Made by a program: the position numbers and the translations under genes. The notes below the pieces were generated by a model. It ran no database searches, was not told the origin of the DNA, and was given only the letters and a program-made list of their open reading frames with translations. Positions 43,832-53,792 of a stretch of DNA of 64,000 bases are shown piece after piece (position 1 is the first letter of the stretch; every line of letters begins with the position of its first letter). Source of the stretch: Burkholderiales bacterium PBB3 (lineage in GTDB: Bacteria; Pseudomonadota; Gammaproteobacteria; Burkholderiales; Burkholderiaceae_C); contig NKIK01000003.1 in NCBI GenBank assembly GCA_002256115.1, forward strand, positions 1 through 64,000, read 5' to 3'.

Positions 43832-46483
43832 ATGGTCACACCGACTCGGTCGTACATTTTTGGGGCCCTGTTGGGGGTCGTGGCGCTGCTTTCATCGCCA
43901 ACTTGCTTGGCCGCCAGCACCCCTCAGGTAGCCGCGAAGGCTGACTTTGCATTGGCCCTCAAAGCCGACGGCACTGTATGGTCTTGGGGGAACGACAACT
44001 ACGGGCAGTTGGGTCAAGGGCGCCAGTTGTTCAGCAGCGTGCCCGGACGCGTTGCCGGGTTTGCGGCCGCCAAGCGCGTGGTGAGCTCACAGTCGCACGT
44101 CTTGGCTTCTAGCCAAACCGGCGAACTATGGGCCTGGGGGCGCAACAGCAGTGGTCAACTGGGTGACGGAACCCGTGCGGACCGAGGCACTCCCGTCAAA
44201 CTTGAAAACTTGGGCGGAGCGACCGACTTCGCTTTGGGTAATCGCCACAGCCTTGCCCTGATAGCCGATGGCACCGTGCGGGCCTGGGGCGCCAATGAGA
44301 GTGGCCAATTGGGCGATGGTACTCAGGTCGACCGCCTGCGGGCCATCACAGTCACAAGCCTCACCCAAGTCGTGGGACTTGCTGGCAGCAATTCACATTC
44401 AATGGCTTTGCGCAGTGACGGGACGGTCTGGGCCTGGGGCAATAACAACAAAGGCCAGCTCGGCAACGGTTCGACCACAAGCTCGATGAGCCCTCTCCGG
44501 GTGTCGGGCCTCGCCGGTGTAACGGCCATTGCCGCCAACGGGTACAGCGGTGACCACAGCGTGGCCCTTTTGAAAGACGGCTCGGTATGGACCTGGGGCG
44601 ACAATAGTTTTGGGCAAATGGGAGACGGCACGACCAATGCACGGCTCGCTCCGGCCAAGGTGTCCGGCCTGCCCGAAATCACTGCCATCAGCGCCATGGG
44701 CAGCCACACTTTGGCACTGGACAAAACCGGTGCGGTCTGGATCTGGGGTGCCTGGTGGGGCACCACCACCGGCAGTGGCTATGCGCAAGTCCCCAAAAAG
44801 GTGGTGGGTGCCGCCAATGCCATCAAGGTAGTGGCTGGTGTGACCTTCAATATGCTGCAACTGGCAGACGGCTCTGTGCAATCGTGGGGAGAGAACTACC
44901 TAGGCGAACTTGGCGACGGAACTACCCGGGCGAATGGCCTGCCCCACGCCATGCTCGGGATGTCCAATATTCTGGATTTCTCGGCGGGGCGGGAAAACGG
45001 CGTGGCGGTCACCAGCGACGGAAGCCTGCTGGTTTGGGGCTCGGATGCAGACGCCCAGCTGGCAAACGGAGCGTTGACCCAGAAATCCATACCCGAGCAG
45101 GTGGCATCGCTCGCCAATATCGTGAAAGTGTCTGCGGGTAGCGGGTTTGGGCTGGCTTTGGGAGGCGATGGACGGGTGTGGTCATGGGGACATAACGGGG
45201 CATGGGCCTTGGGTGACCGGACCAACACCGATCGCTCCTCGCCCGTGCTAGTGGAGGGCTTGACGGGTGCCGTGGGCGTCGCGGCGGGCGCGAACCACTC
45301 TCTCGCGGTCAAGGGTGATGGCAGCATCTGGTCTTGGGGGCAAAACGAGCGGGGTCAACTCGGTCGTGGCAGCAATCTCACGACGGTGGACCCGGGAACA
45401 ATCCCTGGAATTTCGGGCATTGTGCAAGTAGCTTGCGGCGGCTACCACAGCCTGGCTTTGGGTCGTGACGGCACCGTTTGGTCCTGGGGCAGCAACCAGA
45501 ACGGCCAACTTGGTGATGGCAATACCGCCAATCGTGCTGCTCCCGCCCCCGTGGTGGGCCTGAGTGGCATTGTCGAAATTGCGGCGGGCGATGAGAGTAG
45601 TTACGCCATCACCGCCGACGGAAAAATTTGGGCGTGGGGCGCGAATGTCAATGGGCAGCTTGGAGACGGCACCGTGGTCGGGCGGCCATTGCCCACGTTG
45701 ATTGCCGGTTCGGGCTTCCGGGCTCTCGTGCCCGGTGCAAATCACTCTTTGGCGCTGAAAGCAGACGGCACCTTATGGGCATGGGGCCAGAACGACACGG
45801 GGCAATTTGGCAATGGCACCACCACGGCAAGCCTGATGCCGATCCAAGTCGCTGCGGGTTACGGTGCCGTGGCCGCAGGAAACCGGTTCACCCTAGGCGT
45901 TCACCCCGACGGCACGGTCTGGTCCTGGGGCGACAACTACTACGGGCAACTTGGCACCGGCACAGTGGCAAGTGGTGCTATGGCACAACTCGTGGTCAAT
46001 GCAACGCTGGATGGCTTCCTAGACCTGGAGCCCAGCATTGCCAACACCATACCGCCCACAGCGGTGCCGCCGTTCTTGGTTCAGGCCAAGAAGTCCGGGG
46101 GAATCAGCGCGCAGTCCCTGAGCGTGGACGTGCGTGGCCTATTGAACTATGCGTCGCCACAAAGCCGAGCCATGCGCCCAGCAGCCACGCGACCTACCTA
46201 CAAACTTTACGTAGTTGCCTATCTCGGTACCCAAGTATTTTCGAGTTGGTACCAACTGGACTCGGCGAAACGATGGAGCGGGCTGCAATTTCCCTTGGCG
46301 GAATACCTCGCCGGTGTTTCCCTTAACAGTAGCCTGGACGTCGTGTTGGTAGATATCTTGGATGCAATCGACCTGACGAGCCTCATTGGCGCCCGGATAT
46401 TTGTGGGTTACGGCACCGACTCCGATGAAATGCTTTCGGCCGGGCGTTACCGCGAAGTCATGACAATTTCCGCGCCACAGTAG
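43832..46483 (+). CDS. Exported RCC1-repeat protein
   Basis: An 883-residue protein with a signal peptide (ALLGVVALLSSPTCLA). From residue 30 to about 715 there are 14 RCC1-type repeats of about 50 residues, each with a phrase like KADGTVWSWGNDNYGQLGQG. Fourteen repeats equal two seven-bladed propellers. The sixth repeat is divergent (WIWGAWWGTTTGSG). The last 165 residues are a different domain with LYVVAYLGTQVFSSWYQLD. It probably binds a ligand outside the cell or at the surface; no enzyme motif is seen. The following gene starts nine bases later and is also exported. Confidence 0.88.
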   Translation: MVTPTRSYIFGALLGVVALLSSPTCLAASTPQVAAKADFALALKADGTVWSWGNDNYGQLGQGRQLFSSVPGRVAGFAAAKRVVSSQSHVLASSQTGELWAWGRNSSGQLGDGTRADRGTPVKLENLGGATDFALGNRHSLALIADGTVRAWGANESGQLGDGTQVDRLRAITVTSLTQVVGLAGSNSHSMALRSDGTVWAWGNNNKGQLGNGSTTSSMSPLRVSGLAGVTAIAANGYSGDHSVALLKDGSVWTWGDNSFGQMGDGTTNARLAPAKVSGLPEITAISAMGSHTLALDKTGAVWIWGAWWGTTTGSGYAQVPKKVVGAANAIKVVAGVTFNMLQLADGSVQSWGENYLGELGDGTTRANGLPHAMLGMSNILDFSAGRENGVAVTSDGSLLVWGSDADAQLANGALTQKSIPEQVASLANIVKVSAGSGFGLALGGDGRVWSWGHNGAWALGDRTNTDRSSPVLVEGLTGAVGVAAGANHSLAVKGDGSIWSWGQNERGQLGRGSNLTTVDPGTIPGISGIVQVACGGYHSLALGRDGTVWSWGSNQNGQLGDGNTANRAAPAPVVGLSGIVEIAAGDESSYAITADGKIWAWGANVNGQLGDGTVVGRPLPTLIAGSGFRALVPGANHSLALKADGTLWAWGQNDTGQFGNGTTTASLMPIQVAAGYGAVAAGNRFTLGVHPDGTVWSWGDNYYGQLGTGTVASGAMAQLVVNATLDGFLDLEPSIANTIPPTAVPPFLVQAKKSGGISAQSLSVDVRGLLNYASPQSRAMRPAATRPTYKLYVVAYLGTQVFSSWYQLDSAKRWSGLQFPLAEYLAGVSLNSSLDVVLVDILDAIDLTSLIGARIFVGYGTDSDEMLSAGRYREVMTISAPQ

Positions 46484-46492
46484 GAAGCCCAT

Positions 46493-48724
46493 ATGCACTC
46501 CGTCAAGCAAAAAATCATTGCGCTGGTTTTGTCGCTCCTGTCCACCTCCGTGTTTGCCGTCTCCGACCTTCAGTTTTTTGCCTATGCCCAGGCCAATTAC
46601 CCAGAGGTGTTCAATGGAACACCCGTCAGCGGCCAATACCTTCAGTACCACTATGCCTATTTCCCCAGCACCAGCACCTACCTAGCGGTGGATACTGCCG
46701 CGAATGCCTATGTGGTGGGACCAGTGACTGGTAACCAATTGCTGGCATTGGGGCCATTGGCCAGTTTTGACCCCCTGATACGAGCCTGGAGTGATCGCAA
46801 CTTCTTCCAGTCCATGCGCGCGCCACGGCCCATCGAGCCACCCGCCGTGTCTTTCAAGATCGAAGACGTGGTGGGCACGTACCGCAGAAACCCTGTCCAG
46901 AACGACTACCACGTCGGCACCATTTCCTTGAAGCCGGGCTCTTCCACTGCACTGATCTGGACCAACCAAGCCGGTGTCACCTGGAATTTGACGCCAGACT
47001 TTTCGAAGAATGTTTTGCTCAAAGACGCCAACAGCGTCTACCAAGACCTAGTGGGCGGCACCAGCTTTGTTCTCAATGCCCAAGGCAGTACGTTGACCGG
47101 CTTTACCTTTGTGAATGAGTCCTACGCGCGCGACGGCGCTAACGCACTTGCCTTGGTCGACCCCGGTCTGCATTCCTATTTCAATATTGAGACAGACACA
47201 ACAGTCCCTTCCGGCTTTACTTACGGATTCAGCTTTTATACGTCGATCTGGCCGATGCTCGATACGCCCGTCAATGGTTTTCAGGCCGGGCTTCCCGGAA
47301 CCTGGCTCAACCCCGACAACGAGAATTTCACCCAGCCAATGTTGCCGCCCGACAACTTCTTGCGTGTGGCAAACCCCAACATGACCGACTACTACCGCGC
47401 GTGGTTTCAGTCGGTGGAAGGCAGCGGCGGCTATTGGGTCACCACGCATTTCAAATCCAGTGCGCCCAAATACCGCATCAATGGCACACCCAATGGCTAT
47501 GTCAATGAACTCTCGGCTCCCGGCTGGGGGTTTGGAATGCCTGCCATAGCGCCAGGGGCTGGGAATGCAGGGAGTCTGCCCATGGGTTCGGCCGGTGTCG
47601 CGCAACTCAGCAATCACCTGCTCATGCCGCCCGATGGACTCACGTTCAAAGAAGGTACCGCAGGGGAGTTCTTTGGCATCTCGTGGATGGCCTTGCCGCT
47701 CACCCCGGCCAAGACAGGTGCCAACCCGGTCGGCAATCAAAGCTGGACCTTTTTTGTCAATGCAAGCAACTACCAAGGCCCCGTCGCGTTTTATGTGCCC
47801 GACGTGTGGGAAGTGCTTGCTAAAACCTACCCTACGGTCACAGGCCGTGGCCTGGACGTGCGTCCCGGTATCGTCAAGAATCTGTCCATGGAAATGAACT
47901 CCATGCCATTTTTTGCGGGCAAAGACAAAGCGGGTGTGGACTATGTGCGCATGGCACGCCTGTCGTTTCCCACCGATGCCAATGGACTCAGTTACTTGCT
48001 CACTGACTACACGGTGTACTCGGCCGCCGCGCTGTTCAACCCCATGTTGGACTGGGTCGCCGGCGGCGCTGCAGTCTCCGGAAAATTCGGACTGTCTGGC
48101 TCGCTCAGCCCCAAGTTGAAGGCCAGCACGATCTACATGTGGCACGACGACATTCACATGCAGAGTGACCAAGGTCTCAGTGACTATGTCGTACCCACCG
48201 CCATCACCACACCCAAGGGAGGCAGTGCGTGGGCCTTTCAATGGAAGGGCGCGGCCACAAATGGCGTTTTTCCGGAGTACTACCAAAAGCAGGGGGATGC
48301 ATTTCGACCCGTTCCCGCAGCACAGGTGCCCGACGAGACGGGCTTGAAAAACGTGAACTTCACCGCCACGGCAGACCGGTTTGGGATCAGTGGCACGCCC
48401 TATGTATCGCCTCAAAGCTGGAGTAACCCCAGCCCGGTTTCTGGCCCCCATACCGTTGTTCTCAATGATGGCTCCACTGTCACGTATTCTTGGTATCGCT
48501 TCATTGACCAGCCTTCACTCCAAGGGTTTGGCTGGACCGAAGCCGAGAAGAATCGACTGCAAGGCGTAGTGGAAAGACTGCACTCCACCTGGAACAGCAA
48601 AACTGAATTCATCGCGCCGCCAACCGTTGGAGACCTGGCCACGCTGGATGCGGGTCTGGTGGTCGTTCCGCCCAAAGGGTTTGAAACAGGCTACGTTCCC
48701 ATCGTGACTCGACAGGCCAACTGA
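46493..48724 (+). CDS. Large exported protein of unknown function
   Basis: A 743-residue protein with signal peptide MHSVKQKIIALVLSLLSTSVFA. Residues 23-90 (FFAYAQANYPEVFNGTPVSG, then YFPSTSTYLAVD) match a short domain that recurs at the start of many exported proteins of Comamonadaceae, recalled by pattern only. The remaining 650 residues are unfamiliar, rich in aromatic residues, glycine and proline, with no cysteine clusters or repeats. Its tight spacing after the RCC1 gene suggests that the two products act together, perhaps at the cell surface. Confidence 0.7.
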   Translation: MHSVKQKIIALVLSLLSTSVFAVSDLQFFAYAQANYPEVFNGTPVSGQYLQYHYAYFPSTSTYLAVDTAANAYVVGPVTGNQLLALGPLASFDPLIRAWSDRNFFQSMRAPRPIEPPAVSFKIEDVVGTYRRNPVQNDYHVGTISLKPGSSTALIWTNQAGVTWNLTPDFSKNVLLKDANSVYQDLVGGTSFVLNAQGSTLTGFTFVNESYARDGANALALVDPGLHSYFNIETDTTVPSGFTYGFSFYTSIWPMLDTPVNGFQAGLPGTWLNPDNENFTQPMLPPDNFLRVANPNMTDYYRAWFQSVEGSGGYWVTTHFKSSAPKYRINGTPNGYVNELSAPGWGFGMPAIAPGAGNAGSLPMGSAGVAQLSNHLLMPPDGLTFKEGTAGEFFGISWMALPLTPAKTGANPVGNQSWTFFVNASNYQGPVAFYVPDVWEVLAKTYPTVTGRGLDVRPGIVKNLSMEMNSMPFFAGKDKAGVDYVRMARLSFPTDANGLSYLLTDYTVYSAAALFNPMLDWVAGGAAVSGKFGLSGSLSPKLKASTIYMWHDDIHMQSDQGLSDYVVPTAITTPKGGSAWAFQWKGAATNGVFPEYYQKQGDAFRPVPAAQVPDETGLKNVNFTATADRFGISGTPYVSPQSWSNPSPVSGPHTVVLNDGSTVTYSWYRFIDQPSLQGFGWTEAEKNRLQGVVERLHSTWNSKTEFIAPPTVGDLATLDAGLVVVPPKGFETGYVPIVTRQAN

Positions 48725-48898
48725 TTTGAAAAATCAAGGCCCAAAATAGGCCACGATTGCGGTCGACCGCCAGGTTGCTCGCTACGGCAAAAAATTGGTC
48801 AGGGTTTGAAAATAACGTGTTTTTTGTGAACATCAAACATGTCAAAGCCAGCCTGAAGCTGAAATTGAATCAACACCCAACTGGCGAACTCTACCGCC

Positions 48899-50284
48899 CT
48901 AAGCCCACAGCGCCTGCATCACCCCCGCAAAGTCCGAGCTTTGCGGGGCCGTGACCACCTGCCCCGCCACAAAAGTCTGCGTAAAGTTGGCGCTGGGACT
49001 AGAGAAAACCAGTGCGTCCAGCACGTAGTCATCCGGCATACCCTGCAAAGCGGGGGATTGCCGATCCAGCGTCACGAAGTCTGCACGCTGGCCCACCGCA
49101 ATGCCACTCAGCGGCAGTCCGCTGGCGGCCACGCCACCGTGCAGGGCGGCTTGCAAGAGCGCTGCGGCGCTGCTGCCACTGGTCATGTTTTGACCCAGGT
49201 GATGCGCCGCGATATTGCGCTGGCGCTGACTCAGGCGCTGTGAATATTCCAGCAAGCGAAGCTCTTCCACCCAACTGCGTGTCACATGGCTGTCCGAGCC
49301 TATCGACCATGCGCCCTGCACCGCTGCATAGCCCGGTAGATCAAACACGCCATCGCCCAGGTTGGCCTCCGTACTGGGGCAAATAACGATGCGGGCACCG
49401 GACTGTTGAATGCCCGCCAACTCTTGGGGCGTGGTGTGAGTGGCGTGCACCAGGTTCCAGCGCGCGTCCACCGCGGCGTGGTTCAGCAGCCATTCAATCG
49501 GGCGCTGGCCGGTATGGGCCAGGCAGTCGTCTACCTCTTGAGTTTGCTCGGCAATGTGGATGTGCACTGGCAGGCCGGCACCTTGCGCGTAAGTGGCCAG
49601 CTCATTCAGTGCGGCAGGGGGCACGGCGCGCAGGGAGTGCAGGGCTACGCCAACGTTGATGCGTGGGTCATTTTGGGTTTGGCGCTTTGCGGATTCGACG
49701 ATGCGGGCGATGGAGTCGGGCGTGGAGGCAAAGCGGCGTTGGTCGTCACGCAGGCCGGTGGCTGCAAAGCCCGAACGCATATAGAGCGTGGGTAGCAGTG
49801 TGAGGCCGATGCCGGTGCGTTGGGCGGCGCGCGCCAAGGCCAAGGACATTTCTGCGGGGTCGGCGTACGGCGTGCCGTCGATGGTGTTGTGCAGGTATTG
49901 GAATTCACAAACCTGGGTGTAGCCGCTCGCTAGCAGCTCGGCGTAGAGCTGGGTGGCGATGACTTCCAGTTGCTCGGGGCTGATGCGGTTGGCGGCGCTG
50001 TACATGCGGTTGCGCCAGGACCAGAAGTCATCACTGCCCGCAGCGGTGTTGCGCCGCTCCGTCAGGCCGGCTATGGCGCGTTGGAAGGCGTGGCTGTGGG
50101 CATTGACGACACCGGGCAATATGGGGTCGGACAAGACCTGTGCGCCTTGGCGCTGGTCTGCAGGCGTATTGACCTGTACTTTGCTCCAGTGGCCCTGGGC
50201 ATCTACCTCCAGCAACACGTTGGTGGCCCATGCACCTTGCACCCACGCCTGGGTGGCAAAGAAAGTGTTTGCTTCACTTTTCAT
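48899..50284 (-). CDS. hutF: Formimidoylglutamate deiminase
   Basis: A 461-residue amidohydrolase that turns N-formimino-glutamate into N-formyl-glutamate and ammonia. Metal ligands are in VNAHSHAFQRAI; IHIAEQTQEVDDC and IGSDSHVTRSWVEELRLLEY are further family signatures. Together with hutG it forms the two-step deiminase route rather than the one-step hydrolase. The start at 50284 has AGGAGAAG upstream and overlaps the end of hutG by 11 bases. Last gene of the hutCDIGF operon. Confidence 0.95.
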   Translation of the reverse strand: MKSEANTFFATQAWVQGAWATNVLLEVDAQGHWSKVQVNTPADQRQGAQVLSDPILPGVVNAHSHAFQRAIAGLTERRNTAAGSDDFWSWRNRMYSAANRISPEQLEVIATQLYAELLASGYTQVCEFQYLHNTIDGTPYADPAEMSLALARAAQRTGIGLTLLPTLYMRSGFAATGLRDDQRRFASTPDSIARIVESAKRQTQNDPRINVGVALHSLRAVPPAALNELATYAQGAGLPVHIHIAEQTQEVDDCLAHTGQRPIEWLLNHAAVDARWNLVHATHTTPQELAGIQQSGARIVICPSTEANLGDGVFDLPGYAAVQGAWSIGSDSHVTRSWVEELRLLEYSQRLSQRQRNIAAHHLGQNMTSGSSAAALLQAALHGGVAASGLPLSGIAVGQRADFVTLDRQSPALQGMPDDYVLDALVFSSPSANFTQTFVAGQVVTAPQSSDFAGVMQALWA

Positions 50285-51098
50285 AGCTTCTCCTGCACAT
50301 TCCAAGGGCGCTGCAGACCATTTCGCTCAAAATCGGCTGTATCTGCGCGGCCTTGATTGGGTCATACGCAAAGGCAGCCTCTTCTTGCATATAGAGGCTT
50401 TGGCACATCTCCAATTGGATGGCATGGATGCTCTGCGCCGGCTGGCCGTAGTGGCGGGTGATGTAGCCGCCCTTGAAGCGGCCATTGGCCACACTACGGA
50501 CTTGCGGGTGGCTGGCGCAGGCCTGCATCACGGCATCGGTGATGGCTGCATCGGCGCTGGCACCGCTGGCCGTGCCAATGCTCAGGTCGGGCAAGCGGCC
50601 TTCAAACAACCACGGGATTTCCGAGCGGATGCTGTGCGCGTCCCACAGCAGCGCGTAGCCGTGCGCAGCCTTCAGGCGCGCCAGCTCGGCAGCCAGTGCG
50701 TCGTGGTAGGGCTGCCAGTAGGTGGCGCGGCGGCGCTGGCGCTCTGCGGCGCTGGGCTCGGCACCCACCTGGTACAACGGCGTGCCATTGAAAAAGCGCG
50801 TGGGGCACAGCTCGGTGTTGGATGCGCCGGGGTACATGGGTGCATCGTCCGGTGGGCGATTCAAGTCGATCACATACCGTGAGGTGCTGGGCATCAGCAC
50901 GCTGGCACCCAGGTCGCCCAAGAAGTTATAGAGCTGGTCGAGATGCCAGTCGGTGTCTTCCACTTGCAGTGCCTGGGGTACGAACCCGGCTTGCAAATCT
51001 GCTGGGATGTGGGTGCCGATGTGCGGCATGCTGACCAGCAAGGGCACGCTGCCCTGCTGCAACTGGAACACGGGTGGTGTAGGCAAAGTTGGGCTCAT
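50274..51098 (-). CDS. hutG: N-formylglutamate deformylase
   Basis: A 274-residue hydrolase that releases formate and glutamate from N-formylglutamate, the last step of this hut route. [25 protein letters not shown] and [21 protein letters not shown] are typical. The start at 51098 overlaps the hutI stop (ATGA). An open frame runs back to 51359 but lies within hutI. Confidence 0.95.
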   Translation of the reverse strand: MSPTLPTPPVFQLQQGSVPLLVSMPHIGTHIPADLQAGFVPQALQVEDTDWHLDQLYNFLGDLGASVLMPSTSRYVIDLNRPPDDAPMYPGASNTELCPTRFFNGTPLYQVGAEPSAAERQRRRATYWQPYHDALAAELARLKAAHGYALLWDAHSIRSEIPWLFEGRLPDLSIGTASGASADAAITDAVMQACASHPQVRSVANGRFKGGYITRHYGQPAQSIHAIQLEMCQSLYMQEEAAFAYDPIKAAQIQPILSEMVCSALGMCRRSYEK

Positions 51099-52309
51099 AC
51101 CGGCTGGCCTTTGAAAATAGTTTGAATGCGCGGATTGGCACCCAGGGCATAGCAAAGCTGGGCGGGGTGTTGCACATCCCACAGCACAAAGTCGGCACGC
51201 TGGCCCGCGGCCAGCACGCCACGGTCTGTGAGGCCCAATGCGGCAGCGGCATGGCGTGTGACACCGGCCAAAGCCTCCTCTGGTGTTAGACGGAACAGTG
51301 TGCAGGCCATGTTCAGCATCAGCAGCAAGGATGTACACGGCGAGCTGCCGGGGTTGCAATCGGTGGATACCGCCATGGGCACGCCGTGCTTGCGCAGCAA
51401 CTCAATCGGCGGCACACGGGTTTCGCGCAAAAAGTAAAACGCGCCAGGCAGCAGCACCGCCACGCTGCCACTGGTGGCCATGGCTTGCGCACCTGCGGGG
51501 CTCAGCCATTCCAGATGGTCACAGCTCAGGGCCTGGTAGCGCGCGGCCAACTGGGCACCTCCGCTGTCGCTCAATTGCTCGGCATGCAGCTTCACACGCA
51601 CGCCCAGCGCCTGCGCGGCCTGGAACACGCGCTCCATCTGCGCGGTGCTGAACGCAATACGTTCGCAGAATCCATCCACCGCGTCCACCAGGCCCTCGGC
51701 GTGCAGCACCGGCAACATCTGCAACACCGCGTCCACATAGTCATCGGCGCGGCCGGCGTACTCGGGTGGCACGGCGTGGGCACCCAAAAAAGTGTTGCGC
51801 ACATCCACCGCGTGGCTGCCGCCCAGCGCACGCGCCACGCTCAAAGTCTTGCGCTCGTGCTCCAGCGCCAAGCCGTAGCCAGACTTGATTTCAATCGTGG
51901 TCACACCCTCGTTGATCAGCGCCTGCAGGCGCTTGGCGCTGGCCAGCTCCAGCTCTGCCGCAGTTGCAGCGCGGGTGGCGCGCACGGTAGACGCAATACC
52001 GCCACCCGCTTTGGCAATGTCCTCGTAGCTGGCACCTTGCAGGCGCAGCTCAAACTCATGGGCACGGTCACCGCCATAGACTAGGTGGGTATGACAGTCG
52101 ATCAGACCGGGCGTAATCAGCGCGCCGCCCGCGTCGTGCAGCACGTCGCAGCGTTCCAGCAAATCAGCGGGTATTTTGGAGGCTTCGCCCACCCACAGTA
52201 GATGCTCGCCCTCCACCACCAAAGCAGCTTCGTCGATCAATCCGTAGGGCTCCGTAGCATCCGCGGCAAGTGTTGCCACGCGGGCATGGGTCCAAAGTTG
52301 CAAGCTCAT
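51095..52309 (-). CDS. hutI: Imidazolonepropionase
   Basis: A 404-residue amidohydrolase that opens 4-imidazolone-5-propionate to formiminoglutamate. The metal site [39 protein letters not shown] and [20 protein letters not shown] are diagnostic. Length is normal. It lies 10 bases after hutD and overlaps hutG. Confidence 0.97.
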   Translation of the reverse strand: MSLQLWTHARVATLAADATEPYGLIDEAALVVEGEHLLWVGEASKIPADLLERCDVLHDAGGALITPGLIDCHTHLVYGGDRAHEFELRLQGASYEDIAKAGGGIASTVRATRAATAAELELASAKRLQALINEGVTTIEIKSGYGLALEHERKTLSVARALGGSHAVDVRNTFLGAHAVPPEYAGRADDYVDAVLQMLPVLHAEGLVDAVDGFCERIAFSTAQMERVFQAAQALGVRVKLHAEQLSDSGGAQLAARYQALSCDHLEWLSPAGAQAMATSGSVAVLLPGAFYFLRETRVPPIELLRKHGVPMAVSTDCNPGSSPCTSLLLMLNMACTLFRLTPEEALAGVTRHAAAALGLTDRGVLAAGQRADFVLWDVQHPAQLCYALGANPRIQTIFKGQPV

Positions 52310-52319
52310 AGTTCAAGGC

Positions 52320-53000
52320 TCATTCGGCTATTTCCATCCAGAGGGCACCGTCGGTTTCCAGAGTTACCTCTGCAGCACGCGGCAGCCGGCACCAGGCCAG
52401 ACTTTGGGGTGGTATTTTGATAATTTCGGAGTCAAATCGGGCTGTGGCCCAGGTATTGATTGCCCAAACAGCTATCACTTTAGGAGCATCCACAACAAAG
52501 CGATTGGATTCAGTGATGCGCCGCATGCTGGGTTCAACGCCGCTTGCTCCATCAAGGAGCGAGGGCGGCAGTGCGTTCTGCGCAGGTAAAGGAGGAGCCC
52601 GCAAAGCGGGCGGGGGACACGGAGCAGAACGTGCTGCCGTTCTCGCTACGGAGCCACGCACCATGAGGTTGAAATCCCGAGTCGCACCGTTGAGCAATTG
52701 GCAATCGGTAGCGGCTGCACCATCAAAGGTCAAAGGGGCACTGTCTGCGGTCAGCGTATGGCGCGTGCCTTCAATGTCCAGCTCCACGCCCGCACCGCTC
52801 AACACCGCAAACCAACGCTGTACCCCCTCAAAGCGCGAGAACGGCCCGCTGCTCTCCACCTCAGCCACCGACATGCGCCACTGCCACTCACCTTGCGGCG
52901 GCCATACAACCAGTTCACGCGTCACACCGCCGCCATTGCGCCATGGCGTGGCGACCACGTCGGCCAAAGAAACGATATGCCATTTGGTGCTCGGGCTCAC
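52320..53000 (-). CDS. hutD: HutD/Ves family protein with an inserted repeat peptide
   Basis: A 226-residue cupin-like protein often found in hut operons and thought to act as a governor or metabolite-binding modulator. The N-terminal part is normal: WRNGGGVTRELVVWP, WRMSVAEVESSGPFSRF and RWFAVLSGAGVELDI. About residues 118-148 (ARTAARSAPCPPPALRAPP and LPAQNALPPSL) come from a 90-base palindromic element read in frame, making the protein about 30 residues longer than usual. The C-terminal part resumes with VIAVWAINTW. Overlaps hutC by four bases. Confidence 0.85.
   Translation of the reverse strand: MSPSTKWHIVSLADVVATPWRNGGGVTRELVVWPPQGEWQWRMSVAEVESSGPFSRFEGVQRWFAVLSGAGVELDIEGTRHTLTADSAPLTFDGAAATDCQLLNGATRDFNLMVRGSVARTAARSAPCPPPALRAPPLPAQNALPPSLLDGASGVEPSMRRITESNRFVVDAPKVIAVWAINTWATARFDSEIIKIPPQSLAWCRLPRAAEVTLETDGALWMEIAE
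52558..52647. repeat. Palindromic element inside hutD
   Basis: Left arm 52558-52581 and right arm 52624-52647 are inverted copies of 24 bases with about four mismatches (shared blocks CGGCAG, CGTTCTGC and AGCGAG). The centre has its own hairpin GCCCGC-AAA-GCGGGC. It encodes an alanine- and proline-rich stretch of HutD. Confidence 0.75.
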
Positions 53001-53707
53001 GACTGAAACTCCCCGGCAAACCGATAGCGGGAGCCTGGGTAAATCAGACGCGCCAAGCTGGCCACGTTGGCACCGCTGACCGTCCGGCGCACCATCGCCA
53101 GGCAGGCTTCCGTAGCGGCAATCTCTAGTCCCAATGCCTGTTCAGGTGTGGGCACGCAGGCTTCTATCGAATAGCTGGCCTGGGTCAACGGTGCATGGGT
53201 CAGCAGGTAGTGCGTGGGCGTAGTGGTTGACCAGTCGGCTTTCAGATAATCCGGTGCGGCTGCGGGGTTTACGTAGCGGTCTTCCCACTGGATGGGCACG
53301 CCGTTTTCCAGGTGCACCAGCACCGTATGAAACACCTTGGCACCGGTTCGTAAGCCCAGCATCTCGGCCAGCTCGGGCGTGGCCTTGCTCACCTCAGAAC
53401 GCACCACACGGCAGGTGTGCACGTGGCCGCGCTCGGTCACTTCTTCCTGAATGTCGCGGATGCGGATGGTGGAGGAAATACGGTGCAGCTCGGCCACAAA
53501 ACTGCCCAGGCCTTGTACGCGGTTGACCAGGCCTTCGTCGGTCAGCTCGCGCAGCGCGCGGTTGGCCGTCATGCGGCTCACGCCGAACTGTTTCATCAGC
53601 GTGGATTCGCTCGGCACCGGGTCTCCCGGCTTCCAGGCACCGGAGCTGATGTGCTCCTGAATGAAGGCCTTGACTTGGCCGTAGGCAGGTAAATGGCTGT
53701 TGGACAT
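52997..53707 (-). CDS. hutC: Histidine utilisation repressor, GntR family
   Basis: A 236-residue regulator. The GntR winged helix (about 8-75) has VKAFIQEHISSGAWKPGDPV, PSESTLMKQFGVSRMTANRA and GLVNRVQGLGSFVAE. A UTRA effector domain follows (about 95-230), with VHLENGVPIQWEDRYVNP, which in HutC binds urocanate as inducer. It is the first gene of the minus-strand operon and lies next to the operator at 53735-53750, so it likely represses itself and both operons. Confidence 0.95.
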   Translation of the reverse strand: MSNSHLPAYGQVKAFIQEHISSGAWKPGDPVPSESTLMKQFGVSRMTANRALRELTDEGLVNRVQGLGSFVAELHRISSTIRIRDIQEEVTERGHVHTCRVVRSEVSKATPELAEMLGLRTGAKVFHTVLVHLENGVPIQWEDRYVNPAAAPDYLKADWSTTTPTHYLLTHAPLTQASYSIEACVPTPEQALGLEIAATEACLAMVRRTVSGANVASLARLIYPGSRYRFAGEFQS

Positions 53708-53726
53708 GGGCGCAGTTTAACGTGAT

Positions 53727-53755
53727 TGACAGCACTTGTATAGACAAGTACGATG
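53727..53755 (+). promoter_or_regulatory. hutU promoter with HutC operator in the spacer
   Basis: TTGACA (53727-53732) and TACGAT (53750-53755) are 17 bases apart. Between and over them ACTTGT, ATAG, ACAAGT (53735-53750) is a perfect inverted repeat resembling known HutC sites of the TTGTATATACAA kind. Binding would block RNA polymerase. The region also lies 20 to 48 bases upstream of hutC. Confidence 0.8.
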
Positions 53756-53792
53756 CCGTCCATATTTTGTTTTTTTTGAGGAATTGGCATCC

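Noticed and set aside
43946..45990. Regular repeats that might suggest a CRISPR or tandem-repeat array
   Set aside because: They are the RCC1 protein repeats; spacing is about 150 bases and sequence is divergent.
48757..48954. 65-codon plus-strand frame after the large exported protein gene
   Set aside because: No binding site or familiar sequence, and it runs into the 3' end of hutF; the 174-base gap otherwise shows nothing clear.
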